Shown piece by piece: positions 7,950 through 16,904 of a stretch of DNA of 37,425 nucleotides. Positions within the stretch are counted from its first letter, which is position 1. Each line of letters opens with the position of its first letter. The stretch is taken from NCBI GenBank assembly GCA_964510065.1, contig CAZEAC010000042.1:1-37425 (forward strand). Direction: 5' to 3'. The translations under genes and the position numbers were made by a program. The notes below the pieces were generated by a model. It had not been told where the DNA came from. It was given only the letters and a program-made list of their open reading frames with translations, and searched no databases. Origin of the DNA: CAZEAC01 sp964510065. GTDB lineage: Bacteria > Bdellovibrionota_C > UBA2361 > CAIXSY01.

Positions 7950-9857
7950 ATGTGCGGAATTTGTGGAAAAATTGACTGGGAACGTCCCATTTCCCGGGAG
8001 CTAATCGATCGCATGAACGACCGCCTTCAACACCGTGGACCGGACGCGGGAGGAAGTTGGATTTCGGATCATGCAGCTCTTGCGCACCGCCGCCTTTCTA
8101 TTATCGACCTCTCACCGCTTGGTCGGCAGCCGATGTGCGACATTGAAAACGAGGTGTGGATAACTTTCAATGGCGAGATCTACAACTTCCTCGAATTGAG
8201 GCGTGAGCTCGAGTCATCAGGGGCCCGCTTTCGTTCAAATAGCGACACCGAAGTCATTATCGAAGCCTACAAAAAATGGGGAGTGGCTGCTGTCGCACGT
8301 CTCAATGGAATGTTCGCCTTCGCGATTTGGGACACTCGTACTGAAACGCTACTTCTTGCGCGTGACCGATTAGGGAAGAAGCCGCTTTTTTATTATGAAC
8401 ACCCGCGCGGTGGCCTTAGCTTCGCCTCCGAAGTCAAGTCTCTTGTTGAGGATCCGATGATTGCTCGCGAGTACGACGAGATCGCGCTTATGCAGTTCTT
8501 ACGGCTAGGATACGTCTTATCGTCGCGCAGCATTTACAAGAAGGTTAAAAAGCTCGCGCCGGCACATACGCTCGCTTTACGGCGCAACGCCTCCCCTCGA
8601 ATCGAGCGCTACTGGGATCTCGCCAAACATTTTAAAACTAAGTCACGTTTTTCGAGCGAACACAAAGCAAGCGAAAGACTAATTGAACTTTTTGACGACG
8701 CCGTTCGGATTCGACTCATGAGCGACGTGCCCCTTGGCGCGTTTTTAAGTGGCGGTATCGATTCGTCGGCAATCGTCGCCTCAATGTGCACAGCGCGGGC
8801 GAGCAGTGAAAACTTAACGTTTACCGCGGCATTCCAGGAACAGTCTTTTAGCGAGTTGGATCAGGCGCGCGTCGTCTCCCGGCACCTTGGAGTATCGCAC
8901 CATGAACGTACCATTACCCCCGAGCTGAGCGAAGCACTCCCTCGAATTGTCTATTTTGCCGACGAGCCGTTTGCCGACACCTCAATGATTCCGATGTATT
9001 TTCTCTCTGAATTCGCGCGCGCCAAGGTGACCGTGGCCCTCTCCGGAGATGGTGCCGACGAAATTTTCGCCGGCTACGAAACATATACCGCAGACAAACT
9101 TCAACGACTTGCTCGGTTTTTACCTCGTGGATGGAGCCGCGCGGCCGCATCGCTCTACCAGTCACTTGCGCCGCGAAACTTTGGCAAAGTTAGCACCGAT
9201 TATAAGGTGCTCCATTTCCTCAAAGGTGCCGAAAACCACTTCATGCGCGCGCACTATAGCTGGCGTGAATTGATGGGAACCTCGGATCTTGAGCGTTTGC
9301 TTAGGCCCGAATTACGTATTTTGGCAAATGAACAGCCGCCTTATTTGGATTTTGAACAATTCGATCAGGAAGTCGCCGGATGTGCGCCGCTCGATCGCGC
9401 AATGTACGTGGACACTAAAACTTGGCTCGCCGACGATATTTTGGTGAAGGCCGATCGAATGACCATGGCACACTCGCTTGAGTCGCGCTCTCCTTTTCTA
9501 GATTATCGTCTTGTTGAATTTGCCGCGTCGCTGCCGATCGAACTAAAGATGTCGGGATTTAAGAAGAAATACCTCCTCAAGCAGTCGCAGAGAAAGAGGC
9601 TACCCGCCGAGACGCTTTCTCGAAAAAAATCCGGCTTTAATGCACCAATCGCAATGTGGATGGAAGGGCCGCTACGCCCCTTTATCGAAGAACTGCGTGA
9701 GGGACCGCTATCCGAATATCTCGACCCTCAGGCGGTTACAACTATGCTTACCGACCAACTACGAAGGCGCGCCGACAATTCTTTCAAACTTTTTGCTCTG
9801 ATAAACCTAAATCTTTGGCTCAAGCAAAACGCACAGAAAATCCGCATAGCGGCCTAA
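7950..9857 (+). CDS. asnB: Asparagine-synthase-like glutamine amidotransferase (AsnB family), copy 2
   Basis: This 635-residue paralogue of the protein at 5188-7086 has the same two-domain plan. The glutaminase domain starts MCGICGKID (Cys2 nucleophile), with LQHRGPDAGG, AHRRLSIIDLS and FNGEIYNF. The synthase domain has SGGIDSS (267-273), LSGDGADEIFAGYE and KADRMTMAHSLESRSPFLD. All the usual catalytic motifs appear intact, so it should be active. It may act on an asparagine-like or sugar-carboxylate substrate; which paralogue does what is not readable. It is the first gene of a three-gene rightward set followed by a GT2 and a GT-C-like protein. The start is fixed by the required Cys2, which makes the ATG at 7950 firm despite the missing ribosome-binding site. 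Confidence 0.9.
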   Translation: MCGICGKIDWERPISRELIDRMNDRLQHRGPDAGGSWISDHAALAHRRLSIIDLSPLGRQPMCDIENEVWITFNGEIYNFLELRRELESSGARFRSNSDTEVIIEAYKKWGVAAVARLNGMFAFAIWDTRTETLLLARDRLGKKPLFYYEHPRGGLSFASEVKSLVEDPMIAREYDEIALMQFLRLGYVLSSRSIYKKVKKLAPAHTLALRRNASPRIERYWDLAKHFKTKSRFSSEHKASERLIELFDDAVRIRLMSDVPLGAFLSGGIDSSAIVASMCTARASSENLTFTAAFQEQSFSELDQARVVSRHLGVSHHERTITPELSEALPRIVYFADEPFADTSMIPMYFLSEFARAKVTVALSGDGADEIFAGYETYTADKLQRLARFLPRGWSRAAASLYQSLAPRNFGKVSTDYKVLHFLKGAENHFMRAHYSWRELMGTSDLERLLRPELRILANEQPPYLDFEQFDQEVAGCAPLDRAMYVDTKTWLADDILVKADRMTMAHSLESRSPFLDYRLVEFAASLPIELKMSGFKKKYLLKQSQRKRLPAETLSRKKSGFNAPIAMWMEGPLRPFIEELREGPLSEYLDPQAVTTMLTDQLRRRADNSFKLFALINLNLWLKQNAQKIRIAA

Positions 9858-9919
9858 TATGCGTTTAGTTGAGATTGGATTCGTTCCGTGCGATACTCTT
9901 TTTTCAACGAAACGTAAAA

Positions 9920-10900
9920 ATGAAAGCATATTCCAGTCCAATAACGGTGGTTATTCCAGCTCTTAATGAGCAGGGAGCCATTGTCGAAACGATTCGTCAA
10001 ATACGCGCAGTCTGCCTTAACTCAGGTATTGTTGCCGAAATAGTGCTGGTAAACGATGGCTCAACGGACCGCACTGCCGAGCTCGCCGAAAGCGAAGGAG
10101 TAAAAGTTCTGCACCACCTATATCCCCTAGGCTACGGGCGTTCGCTCAAAGACGGTATTGTCGCAGCAAGTAACGATACCATCGTAATTACAGACGCAGA
10201 TGGTACCTACCCAATCGACATGATTCCAATACTACTCGCTGAGTATTCGAAGGGATTCCACATGGTGGTTGGAAGGCGCGAAGGCGAACATTATCGCGAG
10301 TCAATGCTTAAAATGCCACTTAGAAGTTTTTTGCGTCTGCTTGTTGAGTTTACCGCCGGACAAAAAATCCCGGATGTTAACTCTGGCTTCCGAGTCTTTT
10401 CAAGAAAAGAGGTGCTGCCTTTCTTCGATCAGCTATGCGACACCTTCAGCTTCACTACCTCGGTGACGCTTGCGTATTTGCTCACTGGGCACTTTGTCGG
10501 TTACGTTCCGCTACAATACCACGCCCGCATCGGCGAAAAAAAAGTTCGTCTTATGAAAGATTCCTTGCGCACTCTTCAATATATCGTGCAAGGGGCGCTC
10601 TATTACAACCCCATTAAGATCTTCCTCCTTTGCTGTATCTCGACACTGCTCTTTTCAGCATTCTGTTTCGTAGTGGCGATGCTCACTCATCTCACAAGCG
10701 CATTTTTACTTGGTGTCGGTAGTATTTTGGTAACAGTCGTGGTTTTTTCGCTTGGTCTCATTTCCGATCAACTTCGTCAATTGATGCTTCGCCAGAGACG
10801 AGACGAGCAGGCATATCGTGGAGAATCCTCGGTCGTACCTTTTCCGCCGGCTCGTCGCGAAGACGACTCACGCCTGCGAAAGCGCGCCGGGCAGGAGTAG
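9920..10900 (+). CDS. GT2 polyprenyl-phosphate glycosyltransferase-like (DPM1/GtrB type)
   Basis: This 326-residue protein has a GT-A, GT2 domain at the N-terminus: ITVVIPALNEQG, VNDGSTDRT (44-52) and a DAD-type motif TDADGTYP near 92-98. A C-terminal region follows with two membrane helices at about 234-255 and 259-281. That plan is typical of enzymes moving a sugar from an NDP donor to undecaprenyl or dolichyl phosphate at the cytoplasmic face. The lipid-linked sugar would be used by a GT-C enzyme such as the next gene. The frame is open from a TTG at 9869, but the ATG at 9920 directly precedes the conserved domain, so I chose it; neither has a strong ribosome-binding site. Confidence 0.8.
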   Translation: MKAYSSPITVVIPALNEQGAIVETIRQIRAVCLNSGIVAEIVLVNDGSTDRTAELAESEGVKVLHHLYPLGYGRSLKDGIVAASNDTIVITDADGTYPIDMIPILLAEYSKGFHMVVGRREGEHYRESMLKMPLRSFLRLLVEFTAGQKIPDVNSGFRVFSRKEVLPFFDQLCDTFSFTTSVTLAYLLTGHFVGYVPLQYHARIGEKKVRLMKDSLRTLQYIVQGALYYNPIKIFLLCCISTLLFSAFCFVVAMLTHLTSAFLLGVGSILVTVVVFSLGLISDQLRQLMLRQRRDEQAYRGESSVVPFPPARREDDSRLRKRAGQE

Positions 10901-10906
10901 TTCGCG

Positions 10907-12289
10907 ATGTTTTCGCGAATTATTTTCTGCCTACTCCTCGCAATCTGTTTAGCATTGCACATTGTCTATGCAGTACCAGCCGGACACGGTCCTAAAACGT
11001 CGTGGAACAGCTACAGCTATTTTCCCGATTCCGCATCTTATATTCCACCCTACGATTTTCTCCACGCCGTAAGGCCCCCGGGCTATCCTTTATTTATTGC
11101 TTCAATTGCCAGTGTATCCAAATGGGATCCGAAAATTGCGGCGCACCCCACAAATCAGACGATTAGCAATCAGCCTCAAAGCGAATTCTTAAAGGTTGTC
11201 CGAGCGCAGAAACTTATTTTCCTGTTCGCGATCGCTCTCTTTGCATTTGCGCTTATGACTTGGATTATGCCAGTTATTGTTGCCGTAGGTATCGCAGCGC
11301 TTTATTATTTCGGTTTTTATTCCGCGGAAATCGATTCAGTTCTCACCGAAACTCTGGCCCAGAGTGTGCTCATGATAGTAGCTGCAGTAACAATTTATAT
11401 ATTAAGGACGCCGCGCAGCTGGCTCTTGGTGCCCCTTGCAATACTATGCGCCTATGCGTATCACGTGCGCCCGGCAAGCGCTTTTACGGTGCTGTTTTTT
11501 ATAACGGCCGCGGCACGCGTTGTTTATTACCACGGAATGCGGGCACTACCATTGCTCGGATTCGCGGTAACTGTATTTACCGGACTTTTCCTTGCGCCGG
11601 GGTTATATCGAGCTTTTCAAGGCGGCAACTTTCAGAGCTCAGGAATTTATCCGGACCTAAAGATTCAAGTTGCCCTTCAAATTGCTGATCCTGGCGATAT
11701 CGAGCTCATGTCCGACGAACAGTCCAGGTTTTTCCTTCGTCGAGCTCTCGAACGAAAGCCCATCGAGGACGCACGCATGGCCGGAAGTTGGGACGAAGAG
11801 GCGCTGAGGATTGGCTTTCCGTACCTCACAACTAATTTATATTACAATGCATTCGCCGTCTCGAACCAGATGGGGCTTGATGCGGATGCTGCACGTGAGC
11901 TTTACAGCAGAGTCGCTGCGCCAATACTAAGGAAGCATTGGACTCGTTATCTCGAGCTTTCGGCAAGATCTTTTTGGTATGCACTAACCCGTCAAACACG
12001 GCTACACCTTGGAAACTGGCTTCCTTTTCCGGCATTAGCTTTAGCATATCTTATGCTCGCCGCAATTCTTGGCGGAGTCACCGAATTATTTGCCATTACC
12101 TGTCTCTGCGCACACCTGGCGCACGTCGCGATTGTGTGCAGTCACGATCAGCCAATAACACGTTACATTTTCGCGACGGAATTTCTGGTACTCGTAGGCG
12201 CCGCACTACTTCTTTATCGAATCACGGTTATGGCACTCGCGGCGTTTCAGACAAGTTGGAGCTCGACTCCTTACTCCGCGGCGCGCTAG
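10907..12289 (+). CDS. Multi-spanning GT-C-like membrane glycosyltransferase (first of three)
   Basis: This 460-residue protein is hydrophobic throughout, with many predicted membrane helices. Near the N-terminus is a loop with FPDSASY (Asp41) and then RPPGYPLF (56-63), the pattern of GT-C enzymes (PMT/ArnT-like) that use polyprenyl-phosphate sugars at the outer face of the inner membrane. No specific family can be named. It starts 6 nt after the GtrB-like gene, which could supply its lipid-linked donor. Its last 62 bp overlap the end of the convergent gene at 12228-13868, and its stop codon lies in a GC-rich hairpin. Confidence 0.65.
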   Translation: MFSRIIFCLLLAICLALHIVYAVPAGHGPKTSWNSYSYFPDSASYIPPYDFLHAVRPPGYPLFIASIASVSKWDPKIAAHPTNQTISNQPQSEFLKVVRAQKLIFLFAIALFAFALMTWIMPVIVAVGIAALYYFGFYSAEIDSVLTETLAQSVLMIVAAVTIYILRTPRSWLLVPLAILCAYAYHVRPASAFTVLFFITAAARVVYYHGMRALPLLGFAVTVFTGLFLAPGLYRAFQGGNFQSSGIYPDLKIQVALQIADPGDIELMSDEQSRFFLRRALERKPIEDARMAGSWDEEALRIGFPYLTTNLYYNAFAVSNQMGLDADAARELYSRVAAPILRKHWTRYLELSARSFWYALTRQTRLHLGNWLPFPALALAYLMLAAILGGVTELFAITCLCAHLAHVAIVCSHDQPITRYIFATEFLVLVGAALLLYRITVMALAAFQTSWSSTPYSAAR

Positions 12290-13868
12290 TAGCGCGCCTA
12301 AAAAATAGCGCCGGACTAATCGCCGCAGCGACAAATGTTATGAAATCAAGCGGCGCCACGTAACGCGTTAGAGAAATTTCGACAAGCGAGACAAGAATGG
12401 AGTGCCCTACTACCATCAGTACCAAGACGAATTGAAAAAAGGCGGCTTCCGACCTAAGCCGAGTAAAAATGAGCCACACGCCATTCAGTACAAAGAGCCC
12501 GAGCAGCAGCACGCCCCACCATTGCCACAAGATAACTGGCCCTATGTAAGTCCTAAGATACCGCTCCAGCAATAGTGGCCGAGTCGGAACCAAAGTCGGC
12601 TCGCTCGAGCTGCCCGGAGGCGCAGGCTTAAAGCCACCCAAGGGGGAAGGATCATAATACTCACGTAAGGTATTGCGACGCCACTCATCCGAATTGTTTT
12701 TAGCGTAGCTCTTGTCAAAAAACAGCATCTTATAACAGAGCGGCAGCGGGTAATCGTAGAAGTCTCCATACTTCCAACGGTAGGTGTACCAATAGTAGCC
12801 GTACAACTGCGTAGCCACAAATTTTAGATACGCAAGCGGATTCGCATATATAGCATCGAGTGAGATCCGGCGCTTGAGATCACGCCGCGCGTGGTAGAGC
12901 TGCTGATCGCTCGCCGCTTGCATAGCAAAGTCGGACACGAAATCATTGGCGAGATAGGGATAAAGAAAGGTAAATAGATTTAAATTATACGTATCGGAAT
13001 AAAGCGGGTACAGCACTTCAAAATCCCATGACACATCAAGCGCAGAGCGTTGCTCCAAACTTAGCCGCTCGCGCGGCCCCTTTAACGCTGCGCGTAACTT
13101 AGGCGGATAAGAAGGATCATCGCTCCAAAAATATGATGTCGCCCCGGCAAGATTAGCTTCGCCGTACGCAGAGATTCCGAAATAACCGGCGCTAAAGAAA
13201 TTGTACGTACAAAGCCCGGTGATTAGTAAAAGAAAAGGTGCGCTTAAGGCAACAAGGGAACTTTTGCCTATTCGTTTACACAAGACCCATAGTATTAATA
13301 GTAACCAGATCGGGATGACAAAAAGTCCCGCAGGGCGACAATAGATCACAAGCGCCATTGCTAACGAGAGCAGCGCCCATGGCCCCCAGCGCGTTGCTCT
13401 GCTACACCAAAGTAGAGCCGCTACCACAAGAATCATGCAGCTCGTATAAAGGCTCTCGCTCATGAGACTAAAATTGTTAGTAATTTGCTCACGAAAAAAC
13501 AGAAATCCTCCGAGCGCCAGACCGGAAAGAAATCCTCCAGGGATCCAGAAACGGCACGCACCGAAGACCAATAGAAGCGAAGAAATCAGAACTAATAGAG
13601 CCTGCGCGCATACCAGCGCGTAATTAGTGCCAAATAGCGAGTAAATAAGCGCAATAAATAAGGGATATCCCGGAGTCCTATCGGTAAAAAGGGGAAGCTT
13701 CCCGTTCATTATGTCGAATGCAACCGTTACATAGGAGCCAAAATCCGGTACCGCGCAGGGCGAATAATAATGGCGCAGAAAAGGAATATGAGTAACGCAC
13801 CAGGCGAACAACACGAGAAATGAACCCGAGCTCCAAGAGAACGCGAACCAGCCAAACTTTCGTTTCAC
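12228..13868 (-). CDS. Multi-spanning GT-C-like membrane glycosyltransferase (second of three)
   Basis: This 546-residue membrane protein has the same N-terminal loop pattern as its convergent neighbour: VPDFGSY (Asp42) followed by RTPGYPLF (64-71), then many hydrophobic helices. I read this as the GT-C fold. The start is GTG at 13868 with GAGG seven nucleotides upstream. It is the last gene of the leftward operon that includes Wzm/Wzt. Its final 62 bp overlap the 3' end of the gene on the other strand. The polar tail after the last helix (with SAPRSKESSSN) is unconserved in appearance. The sugar and acceptor are unknown. Confidence 0.65.
   Translation of the reverse strand: MKRKFGWFAFSWSSGSFLVLFAWCVTHIPFLRHYYSPCAVPDFGSYVTVAFDIMNGKLPLFTDRTPGYPLFIALIYSLFGTNYALVCAQALLVLISSLLLVFGACRFWIPGGFLSGLALGGFLFFREQITNNFSLMSESLYTSCMILVVAALLWCSRATRWGPWALLSLAMALVIYCRPAGLFVIPIWLLLILWVLCKRIGKSSLVALSAPFLLLITGLCTYNFFSAGYFGISAYGEANLAGATSYFWSDDPSYPPKLRAALKGPRERLSLEQRSALDVSWDFEVLYPLYSDTYNLNLFTFLYPYLANDFVSDFAMQAASDQQLYHARRDLKRRISLDAIYANPLAYLKFVATQLYGYYWYTYRWKYGDFYDYPLPLCYKMLFFDKSYAKNNSDEWRRNTLREYYDPSPLGGFKPAPPGSSSEPTLVPTRPLLLERYLRTYIGPVILWQWWGVLLLGLFVLNGVWLIFTRLRSEAAFFQFVLVLMVVGHSILVSLVEISLTRYVAPLDFITFVAAAISPALFFRRATSAPRSKESSSNLSETPRVP
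12280..12298. other. GC-rich hairpin at convergent gene ends
   Basis: GGCGCGCT and AGCGCGCC form a perfect 8-bp stem around a 3-nt loop. The stem contains the stop codon of the plus-strand gene and lies inside the C-terminal codons of the minus-strand gene. An A-run follows on the plus strand, so there is no U-tract in the right place for a standard terminator in either direction. Confidence 0.35.
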
Positions 13869-13895
13869 GCTTCTGCCTCGATCTTTTTCATAAGT

Positions 13896-15212
13896 TTATC
13901 CTGCTGAGGGCCGCGTCGTAAGCTGCATCAAATCATGCCGTGTGCTTTTACAAATGGTGCGCACTAACTGAATCACGCAACAAAAAAGCAATACGTCACC
14001 GAACAATAGCAGAGGGATCATCGGTTCAAGCATGCGATTCTCCCCTAAGAGCAATAGCGCGTTAGCCCATGGAGCAACAATGATAAAAAACAAAGGCCAC
14101 AGGTACTGCGAGAACACCAACGGCGTAAGCAGCAGTCCTAGGATTCCCAAATAAACCCGCGCCGGAGTCTTGTCGACAAGCAGCGAATTCACTTCGTTCG
14201 GAAACAGCTCAAAACGCGAGATACGGCTTAGGTCAATTTCACGGCGCTCAATTGAGTTAAAAAAACGCGCGGGCAAAAGCTTCACGTACTGCATCGGATG
14301 CTGTTGCAGCCATAACGGAATTAGACTGCTCGCGTAACGATAGGCATCATAGTCATTTACAAATTTTGAGGGGGCTTCATTCTGCAAACTGTTTGCCGTG
14401 AACTTAAGCATTTTATCATCCTGAGTAAGCTCCACCTCGCCTAATTCCCAGAAAAATACATACGGCCCTTGAGTAGAAATTAGCACCGGAGCGCCATACA
14501 GGCGCACCGAGCGGATAATCCAAGGTGCCCACACTATCATCACCCCAAGAAGAAAAAATGCAGCCAGCTTCGAAGTCCGTTTGAATGTGGCGACAAAGGC
14601 ACGTCTCTCATCGCGCCAGATTACGACAAAAACAAGTAGCAAATAGATCGGCAAATACAGAAAATTATTAGGACGGTTGAGTAAGCCGACAGTGAAGATC
14701 ACTCCAGCAAAAAAACAGATCGGAAGTCTTCGGGTTCTAAGCGCGGCGATCCCTGACGCCGCAGTCAAATAAAGAAGCCCCTCCCCGAGCCCCTCACGGG
14801 CGATTTTATAGCTCCAAAATACCGAGGGCTTGCTGAGCGCAACTACCACCACAAGGACGACAACCACCTCGCGCGGTACTCCACTCCGCGCTAACTCAAA
14901 GCATAACCACAGCAATGCCGTGAGAAGAATAAAGGTCTGGAGGACCTGCCATCCGAGGAGAGAATCTCCAGAAATCAACAGCTGTCCCGCCCGTAAAAGC
15001 GGCAGAGTTGGCGTTGTATACGACTGAAAGAAAGAGTTAAAACTAAAATTGAAATCGTCCAGAATGCCGTGCGCAACCCAGTCATAATCAGCCATGTCCG
15101 AAAATGGCAGCTCATGCGCACTACTCCAATAAACTACACGAAGAGCCAAAAATATTATTGTGCTGAGTAGTAGCAGCACGGGAAATAACGACTGATTTGC
15201 GCGCGCTTTCAA
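13896..15212 (-). CDS. Multi-spanning GT-C-like membrane glycosyltransferase (third of three)
   Basis: This 438-residue protein has a first helix at about 9-27, then a loop with FSDMADYDW (Asp39 and Asp42) and TTPTLPLLRAGQ, the position where GT-C enzymes carry the catalytic acidic residue. About ten more hydrophobic helices follow. The RxPGYPLF box of its neighbours is replaced by a looser sequence, so this one is more divergent. The start is TTG at 15212, overlapping the TGA stop of the Wzt gene by 4 bp (TTGA), which implies translational coupling to the exporter. I cannot exclude a polymerase or other membrane function. Confidence 0.55.
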   Translation of the reverse strand: MKARANQSLFPVLLLLSTIIFLALRVVYWSSAHELPFSDMADYDWVAHGILDDFNFSFNSFFQSYTTPTLPLLRAGQLLISGDSLLGWQVLQTFILLTALLWLCFELARSGVPREVVVVLVVVVALSKPSVFWSYKIAREGLGEGLLYLTAASGIAALRTRRLPICFFAGVIFTVGLLNRPNNFLYLPIYLLLVFVVIWRDERRAFVATFKRTSKLAAFFLLGVMIVWAPWIIRSVRLYGAPVLISTQGPYVFFWELGEVELTQDDKMLKFTANSLQNEAPSKFVNDYDAYRYASSLIPLWLQQHPMQYVKLLPARFFNSIERREIDLSRISRFELFPNEVNSLLVDKTPARVYLGILGLLLTPLVFSQYLWPLFFIIVAPWANALLLLGENRMLEPMIPLLLFGDVLLFCCVIQLVRTICKSTRHDLMQLTTRPSAG

Positions 15213-16030
15213 TGGCCCAATACAGTTTGATAGTGTGAGTCACGATACATCGCTATCGCCGTCTCCGGATCGCCCACGTAGACCAACTGGCCTCGCGAAA
15301 GCAGTCCAACTCGATGCGCCGTTTGTCGCGCAAAATTAAGATCATGGGTAACGATAACGAGGGTCTTGCCCGATTTCAAAAAGCCTTCGAATACTGCTTT
15401 ACACTTCTTTTGGAACCGCTCATCACCCACCGAGAGCACTTCATCGATCAAAAGCACATCGGGATTAATATCGATGGCGCAAGCAAATCCCAGTCGCGCC
15501 GACATCCCCGACGAATAGTACTTAATCGGCGTAGAGGCGAATTCCTGAAGTTCTGCAAAATCTATAATACCAGGAACGCGCTCCTTGATTTCGTCGCGAC
15601 CTTTTTGGTGCAACGAGGCATTTAAGTAAATATTTTCGATTGCATTCAGCTCCATGTCAAAGCCGACTCCGAGCTCGATCAGCGAGGCAACCGTCCCATT
15701 TATAGTAACCGTGCCGTGGGTCGGCTTAAGTACTTTCGTCAATACCTTCAGCAGGGTGCTCTTTCCAGCCCCGTTGCTGCCGATGATCGCAAATATCTCG
15801 CCGCGCTTCACCGAAAAACTAATATTGCGGAGCGCATCGAATGTTGAAAAATACTTGAGCTTACGAGACTTTAGAAAGCGCAGCACGGATTCTTTAAGCG
15901 ATGTTGGGCGCTCTTTATAAGAACGATACGCCACTGTCACATCGCATAGTTCGATAGCGGTACCAGCCGATTCGCGGCCAATCACATCTTCGGGAGCTGA
16001 CTCCGTGCTATTTACCGCTGCGACCACCAT
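15209..16030 (-). CDS. wzt: Polysaccharide ABC exporter, ATP-binding subunit (Wzt/KpsT type)
   Basis: This is the ATPase of a Wzm/Wzt exporter that moves a finished lipid-linked glycan across the inner membrane. In 273 residues it has Walker A GSNGAGKST (84-92), the family's IELGVGFDMELNAIENIYLNA region (118-138), the signature YSSGMSARL (172-180), Walker B VLLIDE (192-197) and switch His229. It lacks the C-terminal carbohydrate-binding domain of long Wzt proteins (about 400 residues), so it is of the short KpsT/TagH kind. The first 28 residues are a low-complexity extension. It follows the permease gene by 5 nt. Confidence 0.92.
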   Translation of the reverse strand: MVVAAVNSTESAPEDVIGRESAGTAIELCDVTVAYRSYKERPTSLKESVLRFLKSRKLKYFSTFDALRNISFSVKRGEIFAIIGSNGAGKSTLLKVLTKVLKPTHGTVTINGTVASLIELGVGFDMELNAIENIYLNASLHQKGRDEIKERVPGIIDFAELQEFASTPIKYYSSGMSARLGFACAIDINPDVLLIDEVLSVGDERFQKKCKAVFEGFLKSGKTLVIVTHDLNFARQTAHRVGLLSRGQLVYVGDPETAIAMYRDSHYQTVLGH

Positions 16031-16035
16031 AATGC

Positions 16036-16833
16036 CTAAACGAAATAAAGAAATTTATCTTCGGATTTACGAAATATCCACAATCCGACCGCAAGAACCA
16101 AAATTGATGCCATAAAATTTAAGAAGTACGCACCAGCCTCTGGTACCTGCCCCTCATAGAATATATCTCGCATAAACTCCAGCTGGGCAAACAGCGGATT
16201 AAGCGCAAGATATTTCGTAAGCTCGGGCGGAAGCAGACCGCGGTGGTATAAGATCGGGCATAAAAAGTAGAGCGCACTCATCGCCACTTCGGTAAGATGC
16301 AGCGTATCTTCGAAAAACACATTGCTTGCCGCAAGCACAAGCGAAACCCCAATCGTCACACAAAATATTGGAAGAAGCACGACGGGGAACAGCAGCGCAG
16401 TAAGCGGAACCGGGTGACCGGATGCAATCATAATTAACAAAAGTGGGACGATCGCTACCACAAAGTTAAAAAGATTCGATGAAGCAATAGAAAGGATAAA
16501 AACATATTTCGGAAGCGGTACGTGACGAAAAAGACTTGCATTATTTCTAATGCTCCCGAGAGACATCATCACCGTGCTCGAGAAAAAATTCCACGCAAGA
16601 AGGCCGCTAAACAAAAATATCGCGTAGTCTTTTATCGCCATGCGCATGATATTTGAAAATACCACCGCCAAGACAGTCATCATCGCCAAAGGATGCGCCA
16701 TCGTCCAGAAATAACCGAGCACCGAGCGTTTATACTTGGTGCGCAAATCACGCAATACTGACTGCTTCAGATACTCACGATAATTGAATATCTGCATGAA
16801 GAAGTCGGGAAAAAGGGAAAGCGTCCTAAGCAT
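16036..16833 (-). CDS. wzm: Polysaccharide ABC exporter, permease subunit (Wzm type)
   Basis: This 265-residue ABC-2 type permease has about six membrane helices. The N-terminal amphipathic part with RDLRTKYKRSVLGYFWTMAHPL is the hallmark of Wzm/TagG/KpsM permeases, and ALNPLFAQLEFMRDIFYEG near the end is the usual last periplasmic segment. With the downstream ATPase it forms the export pore for the polysaccharide made here. The ATG at 16833 lies 71 nt after the methyltransferase gene, the longest gap within this operon. Confidence 0.92.
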   Translation of the reverse strand: MLRTLSLFPDFFMQIFNYREYLKQSVLRDLRTKYKRSVLGYFWTMAHPLAMMTVLAVVFSNIMRMAIKDYAIFLFSGLLAWNFFSSTVMMSLGSIRNNASLFRHVPLPKYVFILSIASSNLFNFVVAIVPLLLIMIASGHPVPLTALLFPVVLLPIFCVTIGVSLVLAASNVFFEDTLHLTEVAMSALYFLCPILYHRGLLPPELTKYLALNPLFAQLEFMRDIFYEGQVPEAGAYFLNFMASILVLAVGLWIFRKSEDKFLYFV

Positions 16834-16904
16834 TACATCAACGGAAAATTAAGATAATTATTCAGCTCTAGTTACTATAGAACAACTTTAGCAGATTTGG
16901 CAAT

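Noticed and set aside
9869..9919. TTG start for the GtrB-like GT2
   Set aside because: The extra 17 residues precede the conserved domain without a ribosome-binding site; the ATG at 9920 fits better.
12280..12298. Intrinsic terminator at the convergent junction
   Set aside because: The stem is good but there is no U-tract after it in either transcript direction.
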